The position numbers were made by a program, and so were the translations under genes. The notes under the pieces were generated by a model that saw only the letters and a list, made by a program, of their open reading frames with translations, was not told where the DNA came from and made no database searches. Of a stretch of 64,000 nt of DNA, positions 35,083 through 44,202 are shown piece after piece. Within the stretch, counting starts at the first letter, position 1. Every line of letters begins with the position of its first letter. Source of the stretch: Edaphochlamys debaryana (Eukaryota; Chlorophyta; Chlorophyceae; Chlamydomonadales); NCBI GenBank assembly GCA_016858145.1, contig JAEHOE010000204.1, positions 62,001-126,000 of the forward strand. The letters run 5' to 3'.

Positions 35083-37220
35083 TTAGGGGGCCAGCGAGGT
35101 GGAGGGGATGGCAGGCTGTCTCTCCGCACCCACTTCTGGCTTCCACTGCAGCAGGTCTGGCCCCTTGGCTGGGTCCACGGACCCGGGCTGCGCGAGGGTC
35201 CGCCGGCCCGTGGTGCCCCGGTCGTCGAAGGCGCGGCCGTACTTGGCGGCCTCCACCTCGCCCAAGGGCCTGCGGGGCGAGTAGGGGGTCAGCCCTAGGA
35301 CGCGGAGGTGCTCTGATGCTGCAGATCTGGTCCGTGCCCGAAGCCCCGCACCTGAAGGTCATGTGCCCGTACAGGTCCTTGCGGCCGTCAAAGGCGTTGG
35401 GGGCGGGCAGGTCCGGGAAGGTCTTACGCCCCCCCTTGCCCCAGTCATCGCCCGGTCCCGCCGTCTGGCTGACCACCGCTGAAGCCGTGTCCGGCGCGGG
35501 CGGTGGCGCCTGCGAAGTTCATGCGTGAGAGGGTAAGCGCACACCCTTGCATGCTGACCTGCGGCCAGCGTTGCACTGCCTTTACCGCTCCTGACGCACC
35601 TGGCGCATGTGCCGCGTGGGCAGGTCGCTGTGCGGCGCCGCCACGGGCTGCCCCGGGGGGAAGGTGGCGCCGTGCAGGTGTGCCACCGCCGCGGGAGAGT
35701 GGACCGCAGCCGCAGCAGACTTGCCCTTGGCGGGGTCGATTAGCCTGGCGGCGGATAGAGGCGGTCAAGTGGAGCAAGCAAGGCATTACCGGGTGTCCTG
35801 TCATGTGCTGCCACCAACTAAGCGGCAATTAGCCCATAGCTCCAGGCGGCTGGCTACTCCAAACGGCTGCGTGTCCAACGGCTCGCCGCTCACTTGTGTC
35901 CACACCAGGCGTCGCCCAGCTTGTCCGCTCCCTTTTGGAGCAGCTCGAGCCGCCTGGGGCACAGCGCAGGAGCGGCAAGACAGCGTGTGCCACCATGCGA
36001 GAGTTGGTGACTCCCCCTGCAGGCCCCACCTGGGATCGTGCAGGATGCTCATGGTGAAGATCTCAGTGAGGTCTCGCCGCCCCCGCAGCTGCTCGGGGCC
36101 GGGGGGGTGTGCGCGGCCGCGGGCCGGGTCGATGGCGGCGTGGCCCAGCCAGGAGTCGTCCGCGGGCACGCCTGGAGCGAAGAGTAGGGCGCCGGTCAGG
36201 ACCAACACAAAGGGGGGGGGCGTGCCGCCCCCGTCGCTCTTCCTGCCTGGCTGCCTTGGTTGCCCTGCAAACCCCACCATCCCACCCAAATCGCATCCGG
36301 GTTGCGGAATGCTCATACACTGTGCCGCTCGCTGTACCCACCCGGCGCTCGTGCCCCCAGAACGTCGAAGAGATCCCGCCTCCCCTTTGGATCGGCGGGG
36401 GGCTGCACGGCCTGCTTGCCGCTGGTAGGGACTATGAGCGCGTTGCCAATCCACGAGTCCTGCCCGCCGGCCTCCGTCATCTAAGGTGGGGACAAGGGTG
36501 AAGTGCAGGGGCGCGAGTCGCAGGAGCAGGGTTCATGGAGGTGTCAACCTGGGAACCAAATGCTTTACTCTGCTCACCTGTAGAACGCCGAACAGCCCGT
36601 TGCGCCCGTCTGCCCCGCGGGGGGAGGAGACAGGTGCACGCCCTGGCTTGTCCGTGAGGGCCGCGCCGCGGGGATGCGGCACGTTAGCAAAGCCCTCCTG
36701 TTTGAGGAGAGTCGTGTCACCCCAGCCGTGGCGAAAGTAGCGGTTCGATTGGGTAGAGGGGTCCACGCGGATGGTCCCTGCACAAGCGTCACACAAGTGA
36801 GCCGCTAGGTATGCAGAGCCACCGCCCTGTACACTGTCGATGCCTCCTCAGTAGCCCCCTCTCGCCCAGCCTCACGCACCCTTCCCATCCTCTCCAAGGT
36901 CGTTGTAAGGAAAGAGCGGGTGAGCGGTCGCTGCGAAGGGCACGTAGTTGGTTCGTGCAAACCTAACAGCCCGGTGACAAAGTGGGTGAAGGGCGGATGG
37001 GTAGGGGCGGGGGGTCACTTGTGGGACGGGCAGGGTTGGATGGGCGGGACTGAGCATCCGCGCACCGCTCTGGCACGCGCCCTGCGTCGCGTATCGTTGA
37101 GAAGCTCTGTGTGCCTCGCGTCGCACGGTAGGAGTTCAGGTCTTCGCTCCAGCTGCGAGGCTCAGCTGAACGCGGCCCAGGCCCCGCGGTGCCTCCTCCA
37201 TCTGAATCGGGTTTCGCCAT
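35083..37220 (-). CDS. Unrecognised 422-residue protein with tandem GRRDL repeats
   Basis: Nine exons join in phase: 37220-37066, 36962-36880, 36777-36578, 36480-36342, 36171-36030, 35953-35894, 35744-35600, 35509-35352 and 35269-35083. I do not recognise the family. The chain is soluble, rich in Gly, Pro, Asp and Arg, with no signal peptide or helix-spanning segment. It begins MAKPDSDGGG and contains AATAHPLFPYNDLGEDGKG and RYFRHGWGDTTLL. Degenerate repeats of 40-55 residues follow. One element is DSWIGNALI, DSWLGHAAI and DAWCGHKLI, each followed by a proline and small residues. The other is GRNGLFGVL, GRRDLFDVL, GRRDLTEIF and GRKDLYGHM. Such short W/P-anchored repeats occur in microtubule-lumen and other ciliary proteins, and CFAP44 lies nearby, but that link is only a guess. 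The exon 1 donor is the least certain junction. Confidence 0.7.
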
Positions 37221-37480
37221 ATAAGGTGTCGTTCGTCAGTGTCTTGCAAGCGAGATGCTTCGGTTGTCACTGACTATAAGGTGAAGTCCGGCTAGCGTCC
37301 CGGCGCTGTGTAAGGTTCGTCGGCTACGTCGTCACTGCTTCTGTTGGCCAACAGCATGTAGAAGCGTAGAAGTAACTATGCGATTATAACATATCAAGCT
37401 ATGAGGTTGTGACCAAAGCAACTTGACCACAGCCAGTTCCCGGAGATGGCCTCCTTCCCAGGATCGCTTCCCCCCTCTTC
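37221..37480. other. Intergenic upstream of the nine-exon gene
   Basis: This should hold the promoter of the minus-strand gene at 37220. No motif is identifiable and no gene is present. Confidence 0.35.
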
Positions 37481-37483
37481 CCC

Positions 37484-37885
37484 CCTCTTCACCGCGGCCC
37501 TGACGGCGAGACCCTGTGCGGCACCTGCAGGGGCCGGTGGCAACGCAATGGCCACCCGGCCCAGGTCCCGCCGCCGCGACCGGCGGTGATAACGGGCCCC
37601 TGCGCCGTGCCGGGCTGTCCCTACCCGCTCCTCAGCAAGGGCCACTGGCGCCGCGGCCCTGACGGGGAGACCCTGTGCCAGACCTGCTACAAACGGTGGT
37701 AAGACAATGGCCACCCGGCCGAGGTCCCGCCGCCGCGGCCAGCGACGATGACGGGCCCATGCGCCGTGCCGGGCTGCCGCGATCGGCACCTCAGCAAGGG
37801 CTGCTGGTACCGCGGCCCCGACGGAGAGATCCTGTGCAAGAGCTGCTTCCGGCGGTTGAGGAAGCTCCCCTGGGGAAGGCCCTAG
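37484..37885 (+). pseudogene. Tandem CX4C...CX2C zinc-finger relic with in-frame stop
   Basis: One continuous frame encodes the end of one unit and two full copies of a roughly 50-residue unit. Its pattern is C-A-V-P-G-C, about 18 residues with LSKGHWRRGPDGETLC, then T-C-Y, closing with NGHPAEVPPPRPA. The spacing (CX4C, then CX2C) suggests a zinc-binding module of a GATA-like type, possibly DNA binding. Between the units the codon after KRW is TAA (near 37701), where the sister unit has CAA, so the frame is broken. No start codon or upstream exon is evident. It is probably a fragment of a larger family member, or a pseudogene, though TGGTAAGA could also be a splice donor. Confidence 0.55.
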
Positions 37886-37911
37886 CTGCCGTTGTGCTTG
37901 CGGAAGCCTGA

Positions 37912-38084
37912 GTTTGGGGAAGGGCCTGCGCTTGGGGAAGGGCCTGCGCCTGGGGAAGCCAGCTCTGGGGTTTGGGGAAGGCGACCGCTTGGGGAAGGGC
38001 CTGCGCTTGGGGAAGGGCCTGCGCTTGGGGAGGCGGCGGCTTGGGGAGGGGTTTGGGGAAGCCTGCGCTTGGGGAAAGGGTGAG
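37912..38084 (+). repeat. Minisatellite, unit about TTGGGGAAGGGCCTGCGC
   Basis: About ten imperfect units of 17-18 bases run head to tail directly after the zinc-finger relic. Unit variants include TTGGGGAAGCC and CTGGGGAAGCC. On the minus strand it translates to PSAG-like repeats, which explains a long but meaningless frame there. Confidence 0.8.
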
Positions 38085-38140
38085 GTTGACGCTGTTGCGT
38101 TGTAACGCCCTGAGTGGACACTTGACTGGCTCCTTGCCGC
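38085..38140 (+). repeat. 56-base dispersed repeat, copy 1
   Basis: This segment (core GTTGTAACGCCCTGAGTGGA) matches 45541-45596 at 55 of 56 positions. Both copies border a GGGGAAGG-type minisatellite, so repeat and minisatellite probably moved together. Confidence 0.8.
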
Positions 38141-38145
38141 CGGGC

Positions 38146-38250
38146 AGCCCCTTGGGGACGGGGCAGCCCCTTGGGGAAGGACAGCCCCTTGGGGAAGGGC
38201 AGCTTTTGGAGAAGGGCAGCTTTTGGGGAAGGACAGCTCTTGCGGAAGGG
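38146..38250 (+). repeat. Minisatellite, unit about GGGCAGCCCCTTGGGGAA
   Basis: Roughly five to six imperfect 18-20 base units, a variant of the array at 37912-38084, lie between the 56-base repeat and the second zinc-finger remnant. Confidence 0.7.
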
Positions 38251-38619
38251 CACCCGGCCGAGGTCCCGCCGCCGCGGTTAGCGACATTGACAGCCCCCTG
38301 CGCCGTGAGGGGCTTTCCCTACCCGCGCCTCAGTAAGGGCGGCTGGCGCCGCGGCCCTGACAGAGAAACCCTGTGTCAGACCTGCTACAACCGATGGCGA
38401 AAGAAGGGCCGCCTGGCCAAGGTGCCCCCGCCGCGAGGACGGGGCTGGCGACACGGACAACAGCACAGGGTGGACACGGTGCCCGTAGCTGAGCTGCGCT
38501 TGGGGAAGCCTGCGCTCGGGGAAGCCTGCGCTTGTGGACGCCTGCGCCTAGGCTGCTTAAGGGAAGGGCCGGGGCAGGGTTTTGACGAGAACGTCGTGGC
38601 AAGAAGCCGCATCGTGTAG
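38251..38619 (+). pseudogene. Second zinc-finger remnant
   Basis: An open stretch repeats the same module: GHPAEVPPPR, CAVRGFPYPRLSKGGWRRG, ETLCQTCYNRWRKKGR. The second cysteine of the CX4C pair is replaced (GFPYP instead of GCPYP), so zinc binding should be lost. The frame runs on through GLRLGKP-type residues encoded by minisatellite units to a stop at 38619. The original gene appears to have been split by the minisatellite block. Confidence 0.5.
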
Positions 38620-39466
38620 GTGAAGCAGCCGCGCACGAGACGGGCACGTCGACACCATGAGCTGCAAAGGGGACCCCCGTAAGGGTTGAAAGTGCTCAAG
38701 TGCAGCCTCCAAGTCACTGCAGCTGCGGTGGGGGGACACGGTGAGGACAGGGTGGCGAGCCGGGGGCGACGGGCGGCCGTCAGGCTCAAAACAAAGGCGG
38801 TGCCGGAACTGCAGCACAACTTACCGAAACTTACCTATACTTACCATATGTGCCGGACTGGTGCCCAGCAAGGGCGGGCTCCTGGGGGGTGTTGCTTCCG
38901 CCATCGCCCGAGCGCACCCGCTGCGTACCCTAGTTGCCCCACGCCCCATGGAGCCGTACCTTGGGGTACAGAAGACGTTGTCCGAGAAGAGGAAGAGCGT
39001 CAGTACGCGACCATGCCGGCGAGCGGCGAGCGGGTAGAGCAGGTTGCGACCCCAGGAGCGCCTAGGAACTCGGGCGATGGCGAAAGGAGGTAAGCGACCT
39101 GCAGGGCTCAAGGGCATCCGGGCGGGCAGGCATCACGGGTGTGACATGCCCCCGACGGCCGGCTCCCCCAAGCAACACAGACGGAGCTCAAAAGCAAACC
39201 CCGAGCCCCAGGGCCCAGCGGCGTGCAATGCAGCGTACGGGGCAGGCGCGTGCCGGCATGCATACATGGGCGGGTTCGTGCGGGGTCGCGGGGAGACGGT
39301 CGCGGCCCAGGCCCAGCGCCTCCCAGTGCTTGTGCGGCACTCCCTACCCTGTTCAAAGTTTCAGAGTGACGTTGTGTTGCTTAAGGCCAAGCATAAGCGC
39401 GAAAGCGCGACCATGGCCGAAGCCCGTTGATTGCCGATGTATGCCCCCCCCCCCCTTCACATTCAG
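38620..39466. other. No gene recognised
   Basis: A minus-strand frame (39117-38821) contains GRVLTLFLFSDNVFCTPRYG, which looks protein-like, but no exon neighbours or family could be assigned. A C-run lies near 39445-39456. Confidence 0.3.
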
Positions 39467-39752
39467 GTCTGTATGATGATGCTGGGCGGGTCTGGGCCTA
39501 TAGCGAGCCGCCGGAGACGCTGCGCACTCGACCCGCACGTTCAGGTAACCTGCCCCAGGTAACTCGTGGGTGGGAGGCTTCGGACGGCTTCGGGCGGTTG
39601 TAAAGGGCTTCGTTGTGCTGCCTGGTAAGGTGACGCCGCATTAGGCTCGCAAGGGCAGGGCTGCGGATAGTTGCCGACCAGTGCAATCGTCGCACTTTGC
39701 TGGCCTGCTTTTCGCTTTACTCGTCCCCCGTGTCTCCTTTCCCCCCCTCGCA
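39467..39752 (+). repeat. About 290-base direct repeat, copy 1
   Basis: This segment aligns along its length with 40922-41213. Shared blocks include GTCTGTATGATGATGCTGGG, GCCGCCGGAGACGCTGCGCA and TCGTCGCACTTTGCTGGCC. It lies just upstream of the secreted-protein pseudogene. Confidence 0.75.
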
Positions 39753-40320
39753 GGCATCAGCGCTGCCAGTCACCTCGGTACACCGCTTCAGTGCACTCCT
39801 ACTAGCTAGTGACACACACAGGTGCCAGCTAACGGCGTTCGTGCGGGCCTGCTGGGCCCAGCAGCCTCAGCACGCCTACTCACTGTAGACCGGGCGTTTT
39901 GGTGCGACACGCTGTATATGGTCTGACAGCGATTCCACAAACGCGTTGCAGTGTAGAGGCGATGGATAGGCGCGCAACTTGGATTGCTGCCGCGGCAATG
40001 CTTTTTCTAAAAAGCGCTCATGCCACGGACAACAGCCCAGCTAGAGTGCTTGTGTCTTCCGGCCGAGAGCTTGCTGCAGCGCTGGCCAGAGTGGTCAGAG
40101 TGACGTCTGCACAGCTGTAGGGCGATATGGCTTTGTCGGAGTCCGATTTCGAGGGCCTGCCCAGCCCCATCGTCCTCGAGCGCAGCTTCGCCATCTCTGG
40201 AGGGCAGGCGGAGTCGCCGTCATCCTGGCCGGAACTAAGCTTCGGGCTCGTGAAAGGCAAGGTGTGTGGCAAGCCATGCCGGGAGGCAAGATAGATTTCA
40301 GTTAGTTCGGAATCTCGCAC

Positions 40321-40432
40321 TCACCCCCCCCCCCCCCCGCCCTCACCCCCCCCCCCCTTCTCGCCAGTGCATTCGTCGCACTTTGCTGGCCTTGCTTTTC
40401 GCGCACCCTCGTCGCCCGTTTCTCCTTCCCCC
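40321..40432 (+). repeat. C-rich tract and partial copy of the 290-base repeat
   Basis: Two C-runs (about 40324-40358) precede 74 bases at 40359-40432 that match 41133-41210 exactly except for a 4-base gap (core GTGCATTCGTCGCACTTTGC). All of this lies inside intron 1 of the pseudogene. Confidence 0.75.
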
Positions 40433-40921
40433 TAATGGTGTAATTGGAAGGGCTCCCACGGGCCGTGACCCTCGTGAGGGCGCGGTCGGAGTTCGTCGGC
40501 GCCCATGTGTGACCACCAGCGGCTGGCCGCGTCCTTTGGCGCCCAACCTCCCTCGCCTCCTCCAACCTGAGGTCGCCGAACACATCCGCGCGGACCGCAG
40601 CTTCGCTACACCGTCGGGTTCGGGTTCGGTGCTGTTCCTCCCCCCTTTACCCCCCGCAGGACTCGCGGCCTCCGACGTCCACCGTGTACTGCGCTGGACC
40701 ACCGCGACCGTCACCTCGGCTGGTGTTGGGCGGGCGGGGGGAGGGACGCTTCCCGGGGCTTCGCTGGGGCTTTGGGCGCGCAGCGGTGTCCCGGGGTGGG
40801 TGGGGTCGCTGGCACTCAGCCAACCCTCCCGGGGCCTTCCTCGTACTGCTTGCCCTCGCCCTGGTCCCCTAACCACGCTTGTCGCCGTACTGGCTTCTCG
40901 CCCCGCCCCTATCCCCCACAC

Positions 40922-41213
40922 GTCTGTATGATGATGCTGGGCGGGTCCGGGCCTCTAGTGAGCCGCCGGAGACGCTGCGCACTGTACCCGCACGCTCAGG
41001 TAAATTTGCTCCAGGTAACTCGGGTGTGGGGGGCTTCGGACGGATTGGGATGGCTTCGGAAGGCTTCCATGTGCCGCCTGGCTTTGATGAAACGTCGCTC
41101 CTCGGCTCGCAAGAGCAGGGTTGCAGGTAGTTTCTCGCCAGTGCATTCGTCGCACTTTGCTGGCCTTGCTTTTCGCGCACCCTCGCTCGTCGCCCGTTTC
41201 TCCTTCCCCCGCC
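40922..41213 (+). repeat. About 290-base direct repeat, copy 2
   Basis: This is the partner of 39467-39752, sitting in intron 1 of the secreted-protein pseudogene just before exon 2. Its last 78 bases are also the source or sister of the partial copy at 40359-40432. Confidence 0.75.
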
Positions 41214-42250
41214 CTACACCGTAAGTTTCCTGCTGCCTTGCTTCCCTGCAGGTCCGTCTGGAGGGCGCTGCCGTGCTGAATATCCGGTATGTGGTGCCTC
41301 AGGACTTCCGTGCTGCCTTTCTGGGCCAGTCCGTCCCCCGGTCTGGACCTGCTGGCCTGGCCCAGCTCGGATGCAGGGGCCCTTGTCCGCGTGCAGGGAT
41401 GCGGGTGTGGGTGCGGGCTGTATGGAGGGACGGATATCGTAGGTAAGCAAGTGGTTTGGAGCTGGGCCACTCGGGCGAAGCGGTAAGCTCACTCAGTGGC
41501 AATGCTATCGCGTCCGCCAAACCGCGCGCGCACCTCACGCACCCACTGCAGGCATCTGTCTCCCTCCTTCTAGATAGACCAGTCTATCGGCATCAGACCC
41601 CGCCCCGACGGCTTTCCAGGCCACCAGCTGATCTCCTCCGAGCCCTCAAACTGCACCGACGACAACAAGTCAGCCGCCCCTGCCATGGAACGCTGCTGGC
41701 CCGACCAGGGAATGTACGACGACGTGGCGGTACATATGCTTCACGTGCCGTACCTATGCCAGCAGCTGATGACGGAGCAGTGCGTAATGCAGTTGGGTCC
41801 GCAGGGTTGCTACCTGTACATGTAAGGTTGGGAAGTGACTAGGGTCAAGGGCCACTATGCACGCACTTCACCTTCATTCACTACTCTCTCACGGGGTTGC
41901 GCTGCTGACACCGGGCTAACCCATTGACTGGTTGGCCAACGGATTAGGGAAGCGGCATTCACGCCCCTCGCAGGTCACCGCAAGCCTTGCGCCCGCCAAC
42001 ATCACCCCCACCCGCCGCCAAATCTCCCGGCAAGTCCCCGGCTGCTCGCTTCCGGCCTCGTCCTCGCCCACGGCCCCGGCCCCGGCCACGGCGTCAGCCC
42101 GCCCGCTCCACGGTCGAAGTCGAACGCCATGCCAGGGCCGTGAGAGGAAAGGTTGCGCAGTCTGGGTCCCAGCGTGGAACGCCCCACACACGTGACTCAG
42201 CGGTGCAGCATCGCGCCTCCTGCCATACAGCGCCGTCTCGTCCCTAGATC

Positions 42251-44202
42251 AGCTAGATAGAAGAGAGAGAGAGCGCTTACACAAGCTGATGGTGGTGGAC
42301 GGGAGCTTCTCTGGCGGCCTGTTCGTTAGCCGGCGTTGATGTGCTCGACTGAGTCAACGTTTTGCCAGATGCTAGCTAGGACGGAGCGAGGGGGTAGCAA
42401 TGCAGGCGGGTATGCAGGCATCGCGAATGCTAGCTGCGTGGGTAGAGCAGGTGCATCGTGGTGTACACGGCAGGTACATCAGTGATGCCCCCGCCCTTGC
42501 GGATGCCCTTGGGTGCCGCAATAGCTGACGACCCAGGGCTAGATGCCCCTGTCGACGGGCGGGCACGAGTGCAAAGTACGGGTTTTGGGGTGTCGAGGTG
42601 CGTGGTTGAGGGTAAGGCTGTGGTTCCAGACCGCAGGGGCAGCGGCCGAGGGCGGAGCTGCGGCGGCGGCGGCGGTGCCGGCGGCGGCTAGGGGCGTGAT
42701 CTCCGCCGGGGCTGCACCGGCAGCGGCTCCCGGAGTGGGTCCAGTGGCGGCCGGGGTAGCACCTTGCTTGAGCCGCCGCCGCGGTGCCCGCCGCTGCTGG
42801 AGCCGAGGGTGCTGCGGTGTGTTGGGACATAGGGGCAGCGCTTGACGCTACTCGTTAACCTGTTCCCTGGTGGTGTTTTGTGGGCCTTCAAGGTTCCCTC
42901 GCCGCCCACGTTGGCTTATCCAGTCCGTCGGCATAGAGATGCCCGTGTAGAAAGTACAGGGCAACCCCACGTACGGAGGTTAAGCTTACGGGCCCTCAAA
43001 GTAGGAGGGGGGACGGAAAGGGAGTCCCCAACCTTTGTCCAGCCCCCGTCCGTACATTTGTTACGTGGGCGAACGCATGATGTGAATGAAGTTCTGACCC
43101 TTCGAGATGCCTTAGCACCATGCACTGACACCAGGTATGATAGTCGAAGGATGGCTCCGGGCGTGTGTTGTAGGGGCCCTCGCTCGTCGGACAGGAGCGG
43201 GGATCGATGGTCAACGGCCAAACCTCATGGACTCCACCCGTTCACGCGCAAAGCGCACATGGGTAACGTTTTGGCCGTATACGGCAGTGTGTGCAGTGTA
43301 CGGCAAGCACACGACAACGGCGGGGTGTCGGGGTGTCGGAGGAATTTGAAGGTAGACTTACGCCAGGCTTGCGCCCTGGCGTGGGTCAAGGAGGGTAATC
43401 ATAGACAACGGGGCGTAGTGCCGCGGAAATGTCTGTGCCTGTGAATTAGGCGGGTAAGGGTCCCACTAATGGTTGGTGACTTACCAGCGTGCCTGGACGC
43501 CCAACCCCCATCAGCCTGTGTAAGAGCGCTCTCTCTATCTCCGCACGGGCAGCTACGTAAGCTGCAACTACGTACGGTAGCGTCCCGGGGCTAGCAACGG
43601 CTAGGGTGACTACGAGGTGGTAAGTGACGATGACAGATGCTGGCATCTCGGTGCCCAACCCACAGACAACCACCCCGAGTCACACTCCATCGTTGCGCCC
43701 ATCTCCATGACTCCATCTCGGTCCGGAGCTACAACAACCAGCTGGCCTCTGTAAGTGCCTTGGCGCCCACCAGCTATCTAAGTGAGACCCAAACCTTTGT
43801 TGAGCGCGTTGGAGCCACGCCTCTTTACAGGCCAGATCTGAGGCGCAACGTCCGGACGCCCCCCCTCTGTCGCCCATCCTCTCCACCTGTACCCGCACCC
43901 CCGGTGAGGCCGACAAGGCCGCACGTGCGAAACGACGAGCCCCACAGCGGAGTCGCGCAAACGGTGGTGCAAGCAACCCTAACTGCATACCGGTACTGTC
44001 AGTTCCCTCCGCAGTACGACAAATGCCAGCTTCAACGCAAGCCGCCGAGGTAATGAATGAGCCTCAAAGTTTCCGACACCAGGTGGCAAAGACACCAGCC
44101 AGCGCGCTTTGCAGCCTGTTTCCGCTGGGGCTTTTACTCGATGCCACAGTCAGCAACTGACGGCCGGTTGACCGGTGGACCGTTGCAGCTGAGAGCGATC
44201 CG
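42251..44202. other. Nearly 2 kb without a supported gene
   Basis: Short frames only. A GCGGCGGCG-type run near 42660 and an AG dinucleotide run near 42262 are low complexity. I see no domain, tRNA or repeat pair here. Confidence 0.4.

Larger units (their letters stand above)
39962..42250 (+). pseudogene. Secreted protein gene with an in-frame stop and a frameshift
   Basis: Exons 39962-40261, 41252-41442, 41578-41821 and (less sure) 41974-42247 have good splice ends. The start encodes a signal peptide (WIAAAAMLFLKSAHA). The protein resembles a large family of algal extracellular proteins that I know only by pattern: ELAAALARVVRV, then ALSESDFEGLPSPIVLERSF, VRLEGAAVLNIR, LDLLAWPSSDAGALVRVQG, SNCTDD, and a closing LCQQLMTEQCVMQLGPQGCY. 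Two lesions are visible. TAG at 40118-40120 interrupts the family-like sequence, since reading continues sensibly in the same frame. In exon 2 the frame changes around a C5 run at about 41335-41339, where one extra base would explain it. Intron 1 (990 bases) contains repeat copies. Sequencing or assembly error is an alternative for either lesion. Confidence 0.6.

Noticed and set aside
37912..38250. Possible CRISPR array
   Set aside because: Units are contiguous 17-20 base tandem repeats without unique spacers, in a eukaryotic nuclear setting.
37394..38287. 297-codon minus-strand Pro/Ser/Lys-rich frame
   Set aside because: Its PSAGPSPSAG-like repeats are a translation of the minisatellite and of the zinc-finger relic in reverse.
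41456..41842. 128-codon plus-strand frame over pseudogene exon 3
   Set aside because: The adjacent frame gives a family-like Cys-containing sequence and correct splice phases.
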